64,000 nt of DNA from Haematococcus lacustris (Eukaryota; Chlorophyta; Chlorophyceae; Chlamydomonadales; Haematococcaceae). The stretch covers positions 2,558,321 through 2,622,320 of the forward strand of contig JASKMD010000018.1 in the NCBI GenBank assembly GCA_030144725.1, read 5' to 3'. Positions 42,419-53,680 of this stretch are shown piece by piece (positions within the stretch are counted from its first letter, which is position 1; each line of letters begins with the position of its first letter). The notes under the pieces are model-generated. The model was not told where the DNA came from. It saw only the letters and a list, made by a program, of their open reading frames with translations, and did no database searches. The position numbers and the translations under genes are program-made.

Positions 42419-45150
42419 AAGAAGAAGAAGAAGAAGACTACGCCGGTATTCACCGGCGTGCATTAAGGGAGGAGCAGCCGCCTGGGGCGCGGCCTGCTCC
42501 CACCATCAAGCTCGAGAAGCAGCCGACCCCCTACCCCCCCCCCTTTCTAGTAGCTCTAAGTCTGTAACTTGTTTTGGCAATGGTGTGGGCTGTTTCTACC
42601 GCATGTCTCGTGAGCTTGTTTAGTAGTTTTGTAGCGTTGGTTTGAGTGACCCCAAGGGCTATGAGGTGTTGACGTGTGTGTGTTTCATAGGTAATACCGC
42701 CTATACCCAGTAGGATTGGTCTGATCTCAACCATGTGGCCTATCTTGCGCATGGTGTGTGCCAGTTTTGTGTGTTGGTTTAGGGCCTTGTCCAGTTGCTC
42801 CATCCACCTCGAGTCCGCACAGTATTTGATTTCTATGATGGTGATCTGTTTAGTGGCTTTGCCGCGTTTGCCCGTCTTCTTTTGAGGCGTCACCATGATT
42901 ATGTCCGGTCTGGTAGTGTTTTTGGTCGCTGTTGGTTTCATACCGAGTGCCCGTAGCGTGGTGTGTAGTGTGTCGTTAGGGAGGTCAAGGTTTTCTCTAG
43001 CGCCCTTCTCCCAGCTGCCGGTGTCCGCAAACCTGTTGCATCCGCCCAGGGTTCCTTTGCTGATGGCTTTGGCGATGAGGCGGCCAGCTCCGTTGTGCCT
43101 CTCTTGCACGAGTGGCAGGGTCTCGTTGCATCCCGAGAGCAGGTGTGTGGCACTGTCGGCCTCCCCACAGAGGGGGCAGCGGTCGTCTGTCGCCTGCTTC
43201 CAGCGCATAGCTAGTTTCTGGTTGTATAGTCCTCCGGTACGGTAGAGTAGGGCGGTCCTTTGCGCGGGGATGGAGATGGTCGCATCGGTCATCACTCTTT
43301 CGCCCGCTCCTTTTGCCGCGGCTTTGGTGATATCTTGGGTCATCTGGTAGTAGATGCTGTCTGGGTTGGCGAGACCTAACTTGTGCTTGCTGTGCATGTG
43401 TGCTCGCACGCTTTGTCGGCAGTCCGGCAGCGGGGCGAGGGTTTCGCTATCGGTCCCGTGGTTGAGCCAGATACCTCTCTCCTTGGGTGTGGTCGGGTGG
43501 TACTCTAGTGTGTTTGCCTGCTCCGGGTGTAGCGCTGCGTGTTTAGCGAGGGCATCAGCGCCTTCGTTGCCGATGATGCCCGAGTGGGCCCGGACCTTGT
43601 AGAATTGGGTCATGACGGGGCTAGCGATGATGAGGGTGGCGATGTCCGTCAGGATGTCGTTGTGTCTATGATTAATGAGGGACATCGGGTTAGCCAGGGC
43701 TCGGCGGATCTGATAGAGAGAGCATAGGCTGTCGGTGGCGATGCGTCTGGCCCCCGCTTTCAGTGCCGCGTGTATCGCTGTGAGTTCTGCCTTGTTGATG
43801 GTGTTGTTCTCTGGGTCGTTCATCGCAATGGTAAGTAGGGCGTTGCTTTCCGGAATATAGACCCCCGCCCCGACGCGCGCCGGGTCTGGCTCGGATGTCT
43901 TAATGCAGCTGCCGTCAGTGTACGCTATCGTGGTCCATTCGGTGATGGCCATCCGCGGTAGCGTGGTGGAGTGGTGCGTGAGCTGGTGTTGGCTGCGTGT
44001 GTGCCCCAGCGTGGGTAGAGCCCTGTCCAGCGGGAGGCGGAGGTGTTGTTTGTGGCCACTGGGGAGGGCGGCTGGCTGTTTTTGATTGTGAGGTCTGCGA
44101 AGGAGAGGGTGTGTCTCCCTGTCCGGGTGTAGGGCAGTGGCTGTGCTAGCCATCCATCCTTGTGGGTTGCCTTTGGTGGTGAGTAGTTGCCCTGCTTCAT
44201 TCCATATGACGTACACGAGGAGGGTGGCGTGCTTGCCAAGTTTGGAGCAGTTGGTATTGTTGAGGGGTATGCTGGCCAAGTGCTGACAGTACTCTGGGTA
44301 GCGTCTCAGGGTGTCAATGTGTTTGGGGTAAGAGATGCCCTTCTTACCAGGGATCAGCATAATGGTGGCCATGGCCTCCTCCTGGTGTGCTGAGTGTATA
44401 GCATGGTTGACGCATTTTAGGGCCACCGCATCATCGGCTGGTACGTTCCATGTGGATAGCCCAGTGTGGCGTACTAATAGGCAGTTGTGGTGTGCCCCAA
44501 AGGCCGTGTCATTGATGTCAGGGCTCCAGTAGGTAGTAGTTTCTGGTCTAACTGTAAGTGGATCAGCCCACCTTTGGACGGTGCTAGTGAAGGATCGTGT
44601 GGTGTGTAGGGTGGTAAGGGCTTTGTCTTGTGCCAGTCTCATGGGGTGGCGGCTGCTCTGTGTGTCCCGTCTCCTTAGGAGGGCCACCAGTTCTGTGGCC
44701 AGGTTTCGTGTGTGTGGTGTGTGTTGTAACCAAGCGTGTAGGTGTTGGTGTTGTTGCTTGGTCAGGAGGCCTACTGTGCGGCCCGACTCGTCGTGGACCG
44801 TTACGTGTTGCACTAGGTCGTGTTTGGGCATGATGGGCTCCCCCGTGCTGAAGCTCATCGCTGGGGTGGTCATGTCGGGGTGCAGTTGGAGGAAGGTTTC
44901 GCATTTGCCCGTCCCGACGATGTCCGTCTGCGGGTTGATGGGGTATGTGTGGAAGGTGGCCTTCGAGTGTAGGTTGGTGCACCGGGGTAGCCAATTGTGC
45001 GGGTCCGGCAGTCCCTGCCGGGTGTGGCTTGGTAGTTTCGTATCAGGCCGCGCGTATCTAGCTTCTTGTATCCTCTTATTCTCCTCTTCGTAGTCATTGC
45101 GTCGCGCCAGGTAGTCCAGGTGTGCCGTGATGAGATGCAACGGTTTGCAT
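42419..45150 (-). mobile_element. Dualen/RandI-type LINE, copy 2 (5' truncated)
   Basis: A (CTT)n tail on the minus strand (42419-42436), the 8-bp hairpin form of the 3' UTR, then the C-terminal third of the polyprotein. Homology fades near 45140, next to the likely start of the gypsy-2 LTR. No convincing target-site duplication is seen. Confidence 0.88.
42531..45140 (-). CDS. LINE copy 2, RNase H and restriction-like endonuclease part
   Basis: About 870 open codons, starting after the PHD finger (first homologous residues [13 protein letters not shown]). Contains RNase H (YTDGSC, DALAKHA), the CCHC knuckle ([17 protein letters not shown]) and RLE (RPDIIMV, then EIKYC). No frameshift. No start codon of its own is expected. 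Confidence 0.87.
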   Translation of the reverse strand: MHLITAHLDYLARRNDYEEENKRIQEARYARPDTKLPSHTRQGLPDPHNWLPRCTNLHSKATFHTYPINPQTDIVGTGKCETFLQLHPDMTTPAMSFSTGEPIMPKHDLVQHVTVHDESGRTVGLLTKQQHQHLHAWLQHTPHTRNLATELVALLRRRDTQSSRHPMRLAQDKALTTLHTTRSFTSTVQRWADPLTVRPETTTYWSPDINDTAFGAHHNCLLVRHTGLSTWNVPADDAVALKCVNHAIHSAHQEEAMATIMLIPGKKGISYPKHIDTLRRYPEYCQHLASIPLNNTNCSKLGKHATLLVYVIWNEAGQLLTTKGNPQGWMASTATALHPDRETHPLLRRPHNQKQPAALPSGHKQHLRLPLDRALPTLGHTRSQHQLTHHSTTLPRMAITEWTTIAYTDGSCIKTSEPDPARVGAGVYIPESNALLTIAMNDPENNTINKAELTAIHAALKAGARRIATDSLCSLYQIRRALANPMSLINHRHNDILTDIATLIIASPVMTQFYKVRAHSGIIGNEGADALAKHAALHPEQANTLEYHPTTPKERGIWLNHGTDSETLAPLPDCRQSVRAHMHSKHKLGLANPDSIYYQMTQDITKAAAKGAGERVMTDATISIPAQRTALLYRTGGLYNQKLAMRWKQATDDRCPLCGEADSATHLLSGCNETLPLVQERHNGAGRLIAKAISKGTLGGCNRFADTGSWEKGARENLDLPNDTLHTTLRALGMKPTATKNTTRPDIIMVTPQKKTGKRGKATKQITIIEIKYCADSRWMEQLDKALNQHTKLAHTMRKIGHMVEIRPILLGIGGITYETHTRQHLIALGVTQTNATKLLNKLTRHAVETAHTIAKTSYRLRATRKGGG

Positions 45151-45159
45151 GCATGCTTG

Positions 45160-45361
45160 TCCATGCAGCCCGGCAGCGGTGGTATTTTTACATGTCATGC
45201 ACGGTTAGATATCATCTGTTTTCTGCATGGAACCTTCTAGATATGTGAGACGGTGTGAGCTACCCTGTTATAAGCACAGAACAGTTGTTTATGGACATTC
45301 CGTGTAAGACGCAAGTGCGTGTCACCGCTCTCCCGGATTCCTGTGGCTTCTCCCCGTTACA
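45160..45361 (+). repeat. putative 5' LTR of gypsy element 2
   Basis: Runs from a TGTCCATGC start to GTTACA (TG...CA ends), with a TATAAG motif near 45271. The 5' limit is inferred because there is no second LTR. Confidence 0.5.
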
Positions 45362-45364
45362 TTT

Positions 45365-45382
45365 TGGTGCCCTCAATCGGGA
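45365..45382 (+). promoter_or_regulatory. candidate primer-binding site of gypsy 2
   Basis: TGGTGCCCTCAATCGGGA, 3 nt after the likely LTR end. The TGG start fits pairing to a tRNA CCA end. Confidence 0.55.
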
Positions 45383-45415
45383 CAAACCGCCTTAACTACG
45401 GAGACTAGAGACTTG

Positions 45416-46327
45416 ATGGAGGAACTATCGCCCATTGCGTATCAAGTCTCCGAGCTCATGCGCCAAGTCGGCGAGCTCACTCTTTTGACCGGCAGCCTGC
45501 GGCAGCAATTCGAGCACTTCGTCACAACGCAGCCCGTTGCTACCCCCGCTTCAACACCTCTAGAACTTTCTGGACAGTCCGCCCCTCCCGCAGCCACCTC
45601 CGTTCCGCTACCTTTTCGGCCCCCTCCACCACCGTCCTTCTGTGGGACCCCAAACGCGGACGCGGGTCAATGGCTGTGGCGCATCGACAACCATTTTGAC
45701 CTTTTCGCCATGCCTGCCCAACAACGGCTGTTGGCTGTTGCTTCCTACCTCGACGGCGCTGCCCTCACCTGGTACCGCAGCCTGCTGTCCAGCCAGGCCC
45801 TCAGCTCTTGGGACAGTTTCAAAGCCAGTTTCACGCGCCAGTTTACTCCTGTGAACCAGCAGCGGCATGCAAGGGATCAGCTGGCAGCCTGCCATCAGAT
45901 CACATCAGCCCGGCAATACATCATGGAGTTCAGCAATCATTGCCTCCTCATCTCTGACTTGTCTCCTGCTGAGAAACTGGATCGTTTCCTTAGAGGTCTC
46001 AAGCCGGCTGTGAGGCGGGAGCTGGAGCTGAGGGAGCCTACCTCTTTTGAGGAGGCTGCCGCCATGGCTGACCGCGTTGATGCTATCACCTTTGGCAGCC
46101 GCCCATGCCTCCTCAAGCTCCCGGAATCTGAACCAGTGGCTGCCATGGAGCTTGATGCCCTGCAGGTCAGCAAGGGCCCCCGCTTATCAGCGGCTGAGCG
46201 CCAACAGCTGCGTGCTTTGGGAGCTTGCTTCTATTGCCGCAAGCCTGGCCACCTAATGAAGGATTGTCCCAACAAGCCACCACGCCCAAACGACGTTGGG
46301 GGCGTGCGGGAGGCAGCCCGCCGCTGA
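45416..46327 (+). CDS. gag: gypsy 2 gag
   Basis: 303 codons from the ATG at 45416 (the first in the leader frame) to TGA. N-terminal short coiled region, Pro-rich linker, capsid domain ([33 protein letters not shown]), then the knuckle [14 protein letters not shown]. The pol frame overlaps by about 100 nt at -1. Confidence 0.88.
   Translation: MEELSPIAYQVSELMRQVGELTLLTGSLRQQFEHFVTTQPVATPASTPLELSGQSAPPAATSVPLPFRPPPPPSFCGTPNADAGQWLWRIDNHFDLFAMPAQQRLLAVASYLDGAALTWYRSLLSSQALSSWDSFKASFTRQFTPVNQQRHARDQLAACHQITSARQYIMEFSNHCLLISDLSPAEKLDRFLRGLKPAVRRELELREPTSFEEAAAMADRVDAITFGSRPCLLKLPESEPVAAMELDALQVSKGPRLSAAERQQLRALGACFYCRKPGHLMKDCPNKPPRPNDVGGVREAARR
46285..46291 (+). promoter_or_regulatory. candidate -1 frameshift heptamer C CCA AAC
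   Basis: CCCAAAC in the correct register (CGC CCA AAC) just after the gag zinc knuckle and inside the gag/pol overlap. A -1 slip continues as CGA CGT TGG into the pol frame. Confidence 0.55.
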
Positions 46328-48304
46328 GCCCACCATCCCTTCTGCCACCCTCTTCCTTAACTCCTCGCTTTGAGCTGGCTCCTCGTGTTCCCTACCACCT
46401 ACCTCAACTCCCCGCTCCTCTTCCTCGGCCTCCTCCCCTTCGTCCTCCTCCACCTCCTCTTCCTCGGGCTCCTTCTCCCCGGCCTCTTCCCCCTCCTCTT
46501 CGGCCTCTTCTCCGTGCCCCCTACTGGCTACCCACACTCCCTCTTCCTCCTACACCACAACCCTCTCTTCCCTCTCCACGTTTCCGTGCCCCGCTCTTCT
46601 GCCTTACTGCGCCCTGCCTGGCCCGCGGTGCTAAGTGCCCTCCACGCAGCCCCCTTCCTCAGCAGTCAGCTCAACCCATGGGCAGCTCCAAGTCTCCGGG
46701 ACAGCCTACTCTGGCTGTAGAGTCCTCCCCATGCCCATCCGCACCTGTGGGCAGTGGTACTCCGTGTCACTCCTCGTCGCCTAGCCTGTCAGAGCCCCTA
46801 GTCATGTCGTCGCTCTCCGTGGACTCCAAGCCTTTCATCCTCCATGGAACCTTCTCTGGACACCGTGCTCGTTTCCTGCTGGACAGTGGTGCCACGGGCA
46901 ACATTGTCAGCAGCCGCTTCTTGCAGCAAGCCGGCCTGCGCATGGCGGGCAAAGCTGCTCCTGGCCGTCTGCTCCTTCCTGGGCCCTCCCCTTCCTACCT
47001 TCCCACCTATGAGCTTTCCCACTGCACGGTACACCTCTCTACCTACCATGATCGGGTGCCTTTCGTTATGGCTGATATCAGCAACGCCGACTACGATGTG
47101 GTGTTGGGCAAGCCATGGCTCACAGCGAAGAACCCTGATATTGACTGGCCTCTCGAGCGCATCACTCTCCGCCATGCCGGGGCCGTACACACCCTAGCTG
47201 CTCCACCTTTTCCTGCCCCCAACCCCTCAGCCTCCCAGCTGTTGTCACCTGCGCGCTTCCGCAAAGCCGCCCGCAAGGACGCCGTATTCGTGGCAGTTCT
47301 CACGGACTCAAGTCCTCCACTTTCACCCTCTCCAGCTGTGCCCTCCTCCCACACTTCAACCTCAACCTCCCCGCCACCTGCTCAACCACAGTGGCCCCCT
47401 TCTCTTTCCCCAAGCGCTACCGCCCTACTATCTGAGCACATCGAGGTCTTTCCCAAGGAGCTTCCATCCGTGCATGATCTACCACATCGCTCTGTTGATC
47501 ATGTGATCCAGCTGGAATCCGGCACCCCTCCCAAGCGCCCTGTCTATCGCATGTCTCAAGAGGAGCTAGACGAGCTCAAGCGGCAACTGGACGAACTCCT
47601 AGCCAAGGGCTACATCAGGCCATCCACGTCACCTTTTGGCTCTGCAGTCCTCTTTGTGCGCAAGAAAGACGGGAGCCTACGCTTGTGCGTAGACTACCGG
47701 GCCCTAAACCAGCTGACCATCAAGAATCGCTATCCCCTTCCCCGCATTGACGACCTCCTGGACCAGCTGGCTGGTGCTAGAGTCTTTTCCAAGATTGACC
47801 TCAAGTCTGGGTACCATCAGATCCGAGTGGCCGAGGCTGACATCCACAAGACAGCATTCCGTACCCGCTACGGCCACTATGAGTACACCATCATGCCATT
47901 TGGCCTGTGCAACGCCCCCGCCACCTTTCAACGCCTCATGAACGACATCTTCCGCCCACACTTGGATCAGTTTGTACTAGTCTACCTGGACGACATTCTC
48001 ATTTACTCCCGGTCTGAGGCTGAGCACCTGGAGCACCTCCGCACCGTTCTAGGCCTCCTTCGCCAACACCAGCTATATGCCAACCTCTCCAAGTGCGCCT
48101 TCTTCCTTCCCTCTATGGACTTCCTGGGTCACATCATCTCGGCTGCGGGCATCCATCCTGACCCAGCTAAGATTCGTGCCATGGTTGAATGGCCGGTACC
48201 CCGCAATCTCAACGACCTCCGCTCTTTCCTCGGCAGTGCCAATTACTATCGTCGCCACATCCACCACCATGCCCACCTCATCCTTCCCCTCACCAACCTC
48301 CTCA
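46291..48304 (+). pseudogene. pol: gypsy 2 pol (protease and RT), truncated
   Basis: Long Pro-rich linker, aspartic protease ([13 protein letters not shown]), then RT with [44 protein letters not shown] and YLDDILIYS. Coding is lost after [13 protein letters not shown] where LINE copy 3 begins, so RNase H and integrase are absent. Confidence 0.88.
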
Positions 48305-51300
48305 AGGCCCTCCTCGGGGCTGGTATTCTGTGTGAAGAGTTGTCCAAGCAATTTGGTTTCCTTAGGGTAGAGTTCTTGTCCTTCCTGGGTGGCAGTGAGC
48401 TGCGCCGTGGTGGCATGTAGGAGTTGTCTGGCTCGTAGGGTGTGTCGCAGCATAATGAGCATGCGGTGTCCATGCTTGGCAGCTTGAGCGTAGAGCCAAG
48501 TGATCTGTTTGTGTAGCATGCATCTGGTTATGTGGGCATGTGTGGTGTCTGTGGACTGGAGGCTGTGTAGGAGGGCTGTAGTGTTTCTGGTATGGTACTC
48601 TTTGGCGGTTGAGCTGATGCCAAGGCCGAGTTTGTCGATGTCCTCCCTGACAACGGCATTGGGTGTGCCTAGTGGGAGTCTGAGTTTTTTCTTAATACAT
48701 TGATTAATTGCTCTGTCGTAGAGGTCTAGGTCTCCTGGTGTGCATGGGGCTACGCAGAAGCTATAGGCCAGACTGGGGATGATGGCTGTTTTGATGATGT
48801 GGATGGCTTGTCTGGCGCTGGCGAATGAGCGTCGTAGTCTTTCTAGTTTCTGTCTGAGTTGTGTCATCATGGCTATGTGTTGTGGTTTCCAGTTGAGCGT
48901 CATGGTAAGTAAGACACCGAGGTAAGTGAAGGGGGAGGTCGGTTTGAGGTAGGTAACAGGCTTCCCTTGTAGCGTTACGGCTTGCAGTTCTCTACGGGCT
49001 TGCTTTTCCGCTTCTGCCATGGTGCTGCATCTGCCGGATTGGTGCGCTTTGTGGAGCGCCGCTGTGGCGAGGGTTTTGCTGTGGGATACGATTAGGTGGC
49101 CCCAATCCGAGTAGGCGGAGAGCTTGTCTGCCTGACAGCGTAGGTTGCTGATCGAGTTGCATAGGATAGCGATGTCATCGGCGTAGTCGATGCTGCCGAT
49201 TGTAAATCGCCCGGCGCTGTCGGTTGTGTCGGATGTAAATTTGTACCCCCTCGCTCCTACTTGGAGCCAGCGCAGTAAGGGTTCGATGTAGATGAGGAAC
49301 AGGAAGGGTGAGAGTGAGTCGCCCTGGATGGTGCCCCGGTCTACAGGTACCGGGTCGGTGGGGCCGTAGGGAGTTCTGAAGCGCGTTGTAGCGCCCGTGT
49401 ACAGGTCCTTCACCGCGTCTGTGGCGTCGGTGGGGAAGCCAAGGTCGTGCATGATCCATAGCAGTTTGTCTTGGCAGGTGGTGTTGAAGGCACTAGTGAA
49501 GTCGACCAGGAGCGCATAGATATCTACTTTGGCTAGCTTGGCGTCTTCAAGGGCCATGACCAGCATTTGGAGCTGTTGTGTGGTGTCCCTATGGGAGCGG
49601 AAGCCTGCTTGGCAGTTACTTAACATCCCGTTAGCCTCAGCATACTCGTACAGCGTTTTGGTGATGAGGCTGGTCCAGAGTTTGTAGATGGTATTGGCCA
49701 GCCCAACAGGTCTGTAGGCGTTGAGGTCTGTTTCTTGGCCCTTGTCCTTGTAGAGCAGGCAGGTGTCACTGGTTTTCCATGTTGTGGGTGTGCAGCCAGT
49801 GGCCCACATGATGATGAACAGTTGGTGTATGGTGTCCCTCATCTCCCATGGCAGCATCTTGATGATCTCGTTTTCAATGCCGTCTGGGCCAGGCGCTTTG
49901 CCCCCTGCTAGTCTGCTGATGCATTCTTGAAATCCCGCTTTGTCCATGATGGCTGTGTGCATCCAATGTACGTTTTGGCAAGTGTGCAACGTGAAGGGGT
50001 CCACGGCTTTGGGGCGGGTCCAGGGATAGTTTCTGGTTTGTGTGTTTGTGTAATGGCCTGTTTTGGGGGTCGGCGGCGTGAGCTTTTGTCTGTAAGCGGC
50101 GGTGATAATCCGGTTGAGGTCGGCCGGGGCAGTGCAGATGTTATTGGTATCGGGGTCGGCTAGTGCCTGCAGTCCTTTGTGGTCGGTGCGAGAAGGGCGT
50201 AGTATGTACTTGTTGGCTTTTTTGGGTTGGGTGCTGATGAGGTGTTGCATTCTGAGACGCGCCTGTGCGATGGCAAGTGCGGAGTCGTCGTCATCTAGCT
50301 TGTGGATTTGGTCGCGGTAGGAGTTGGTCAGCTGGGCGAGCGCGGCTTGCACGTGATTTTCGGTTGTACCGTCGCCCTGGCGTGCTTGCACCGCCTCCTT
50401 TACCTCCGCGTTGATCGTGTCTGTCTCTGGGAGTAGGTCGTCGATAGACGGGTGGACGCTGTTTTGTTTGTATAACATTCTAGCCTTCCGGCTGAGTTCT
50501 CTGGTGGTTTTGAGCTTTTTCCCTAGTGCCTGTCTGATCTTGCACATGCTCCTGCGTTGGTAATGCTGGCCTCCTCTGGTCAACGTTTTGGTGTTGCATG
50601 TCTGCATGGCAGTTCCCCTGCAGGTTTCCAGGAGCGTTGTGAGCATGGTGGCTGCGGTGTCGACAGCTTCTCTAGCCGGTAGGCCTGCCACTAGTGTCAA
50701 GCGTTGTGGTTGTTGTGGGTTGGCCTTGTCTAGTGTGGTCAGGAAGTGGGTAGCATCTGTGTACATGGGAGCTAGGTATGCTGTCAGTTGTGCATGCAGT
50801 TGTGGAGCGCCTGAGCTGGGTTGTTGCACTCCAAGCCGGTATGCTTCCCTATCCTTGTTGGTGATTGGGGTGGTGAGAATGGTGTGGCTGTGTTTTAAGG
50901 GTTGATGTGTGGCTGCTAGATCTATGCCCAGTCTGGTAGTGGTGAGTGTGGCGGTGAGCGGTCTGTGGTCGCTGAGGTACGCGTTTGTGTCGACGTGCGT
51001 GCGATGCCTAGGGCCTTGTCTCGCGTCGCGCGTCAGGATGGCGTCGATGCGGCTGTTGCAGTGTGGTTGCTGGTAGGTCCAGGCCCGGTCGCCGGGGTCA
51101 GCTTCGGATAGGCGCAGCTCTGTGGCGAACTCCCTCATCATGTGGTCTTGTGGGTATTCAGTGTGTTCGGAGCGGTCCTCTGCCCTCATCGTGGCGTTGA
51201 TATCTCCCGCCAGGATGAGTGAGCCGGGCAGGCGTCCAGTGGCTGTTCGTATGTGTTCTTGCATCTTTCTCCTTAGCGGGATCGCGTCGTCGTTGTTCCC

Positions 51301-51612
51301 TGACGGCCAGTACGTGGCAACGAGTGTGAGTTCCTCGCTTTGCCGTTGGCGGAGGCTTAGGATGACGCATCGGGTATTTACATCCGCATCTGTACACGGC
51401 GGCAGCATGGTGGCTTGCATCTGGATAGCTAGATCGTGTCTGATGCCAATGAGGACCTCACTATGGCCTTCGTGACGGTGGACGGTGTAGTTGGGCATAA
51501 CCCTCTTCAGCCAGCCACAGCTAGGCTTGTTGCTCTTGGGTTGGGTCATAGTCTCAGTGAGGATCAAGATGTCCGGGCTATGTTTGTGCACCAGGTTTAG
51601 GGACCTCGTTTC
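48305..51612 (-). pseudogene. LINE copy 3 APE and RT region
   Basis: Rejoins the frame after the single-base shift ([18 protein letters not shown]). APE with GDINAT and SDHRPL, then RT with [17 protein letters not shown] and YADDIAIL. Homology ends at LLGQLFTQN. Downstream residues in the same frame are antisense of gypsy 2 and not part of the element. Confidence 0.85.
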
Positions 51613-53680
51613 TAGATCTGCATAGGCCTCTGACATTGAAGGTTGTGAGGGTGATGTGTTGCCTGTTGTGGGTTGCTTGGGGCGGTTCGGTTGGGGGGTT
51701 ATTGTGTTGGCTCGTGCAAGAGTCATTGTCCGGCGTGGTTTGTGGTGTCTCGGCTATGGTGGGGTTGAGCCTTGTGGAGTGGGCTCCGGTTGTGGGTTTG
51801 CGGAGGTATTGGGACATGAGGGTTTGTGTGTGCGTGTCGTTGCGTTGTGCCTTGGTGGCTCGTACCCGCTTAGCGGACGGGCCAATGATGGTATCGACCC
51901 GCGTGGTGGGTCGATTGGTACGCGGCGTACCTGAGGGGGCTGGCGGGCGGAGGGTAACAGTGGGAATGTCCCGGCGCTGTCGCGACCGGGCAGGTTCCTC
52001 GTGTGATGGAGTGTCCTCTACTGTAGTGTTGCGGTTGGTGTCTTGTGTAGGGTTCTTGTCGGCGTCCATGGTGGTCCCGGGCGGTGGGGCGAGTGTCTCT
52101 CCTACCTCTATGTTGGTGAGATCAATCGTGTGATCCTGAAAGTGTGCTGTTAGTGCTGATGCGGTGGTGGCCTCCAGCGGGTCCGCTATCCAGATCTCTC
52201 TCCTAACGAACCTTGTGTGTCTTACGTTGCCTGTGCAGATGGTGAGCATGTTCCCTTGGAGGCGTCCCCAGTCGTTAGGTGTGGAGAGTGGTTTGGGCAC
52301 ACGGTTGAGTGAGTCCAGCTGGTACCAGCCTTGTTGTGTGTGTTTAAGGACAGTTGCATGGTGGTGTGATAGCAAGATAACAACATCAGTATGTGTCGCA
52401 CCCGTGCTAGCGATAGCTGTAGTGATCGCCTCAGGTGTGATACTGGAGGTTGGTAGGTAGGCCGTTGCTGGGTGCAGGTACGTACGCATCTCAAGGTGTT
52501 TGCGGTGTAGGTAGTGGTTCAGTGTGTCCGACGAGAATCTGCCTTTCTCGTGGTAGATGTGATCAGTATTGAAGGTTCGAATTGTATGCCCTTCTTCCCG
52601 TGCTGTTTGTGCTAGGTATTGTAGGTGCTCGGCTAGATCCTTGCAGTGTCTGATGGCTGCATGGTAGTCTATGCATTTCTTTCCCATGGCCATGTTGAAA
52701 GCATGCACTAGGCAACACTCTTCGTACTGCCCTTCCATGTAGATTTGTGTGGGGTTTTGGACCGGTGTATACGTGGGGTCGGTTGCTGTGGTGTTGTGAT
52801 CGTGGTTGCTTGGTTGTTCCATATGGCTGATAATGTTGTTGATGCCTTTTTCTTCGCACCGGCGTATCTGTTCCCTTGAGCGGGTGTTGGGCGTGATGAC
52901 AAAGAGTTGGTGCACATTCCGTTTGGTTGCGGTAGGGACATGCAGGAGGGTTGTGGCTGTCGTTTCCATGGAATCCAGTAGGTACCAAGCGCCGTTAATG
53001 CACTTCATGGCCATGCTGTGGCCTGTTTTTTTGCACAAAAAAGTGTGTGTTCCGTATTGGCCGGCAAGGTTCCCAAGGTTGTCATTGGTCCAGTCACTGG
53101 GTTGGGTGAGTAGGGCAACGCTCTGTACTGCTAGGCCGTAGTGGGTATGTAAGTACATCTCTATGACTTCGTCGGAATAGCCGTCAGCGCCTCGTGCCAT
53201 TAGCCATGCGCCGCGCTCAAAGTGATCCGCTATTCGGGGGAGCCTGCTCTCATAGAAGTTGTCTATGTCTTGCATGGTGACCCATTCATGCCCCGCGGCA
53301 TTGTTCAGGGAGTAGACTTGACACGCGGAGCTGTCTGTATCTTGTTTAAAATGTTTAATAGCTGGGCCTGGGTTAGCTTCCACGTCCCCGGCGGCTAGTA
53401 GGAGCCAGGCCACGTAGACTGCCCGTGCGGCGGCTATGGGGTTAAAGGTGCATGTGGTCCAACTAGTTTCGCCTGTAGTTGTTTGATAACAACAGTAGAC
53501 ATGGAGAGTGCTGTTGTATTGGTAGGCTGTGTATGGGCGGCCGTCCTTAGCTCCATGCGTGGAGAGGTGGAATCTGTTGGCGAGTTTGCTTATAGAGCTA
53601 GAGGCGGCTAGGGTGCCATCTAGGCCGGTCATAAGGTTGTACCCGATGGCTCGTGTTGTGCATCTGTAGGAGCCTAGTCG
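51578..53680 (-). pseudogene. LINE copy 3 N-terminal region: leader, 2A, two Josephin-like protease domains, start of APE
   Basis: Open from the N gap to a stop at 51578. A leader of about 100 residues is seen, ending in YVAWLLLAAGDVEANPGP. Domain 1 (about 53340-52950): Cys in SSACQVYSLNN (codon 53323-53321), His in TGHSMAMKC (codon 53020-53018), then WYLLDS. Domain 2 (about 52745-52290): QYEECCLVHAFNMAMG, then LSHHHATVLKH and GWYQLDS. The Cys, His, Asp/Asn order and spacing resemble Josephin deubiquitinases. A Pro/Thr/Arg-rich linker leads to the APE domain ([12 protein letters not shown]), which is then frameshifted by one extra base near 51612. The protease assignment is inference from motif order; other papain-like folds are possible. 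Confidence 0.7.
53363..53389 (-). other. 2A ribosome-skipping motif in the LINE leader
   Basis: Codes G-DVEANPGP. The core D-V-E-x-N-P-G-P consensus is complete, and hydrophobic WLLLAA precedes it, as usual. By known 2A action the ribosome skips the bond between the last Gly (53368-53366) and Pro (53365-53363), releasing the leader from the protease/APE/RT part. Confidence 0.85.

Larger units (their letters stand above)
45160..48304 (+). mobile_element. Ty3/gypsy element 2 (3' part missing)
   Basis: 5' LTR, primer-binding site, gag and pol up to just after the RT domain. Replaced at 48304/48305 by LINE copy 3 in the opposite orientation. A different family from A/B: no ORF0, a different gag and a different slippery site. 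Confidence 0.87.
48305..53680 (-). mobile_element. Dualen/RandI-type LINE, copy 3 (5' half, lacks its 3' end)
   Basis: Runs from the N gap (53680) through the leader, 2A, protease-like, APE and RT regions and stops after the RT at 48305. Without a 3' UTR or tail this junction is not a normal LINE end; it reflects a deletion, recombination or misassembly. Confidence 0.85.

Noticed and set aside
48073..48304. Extension of the LINE copy 3 frame into 48073-48304
   Set aside because: These residues are antisense of the gypsy 2 RT and have no counterpart in the other LINE copies.
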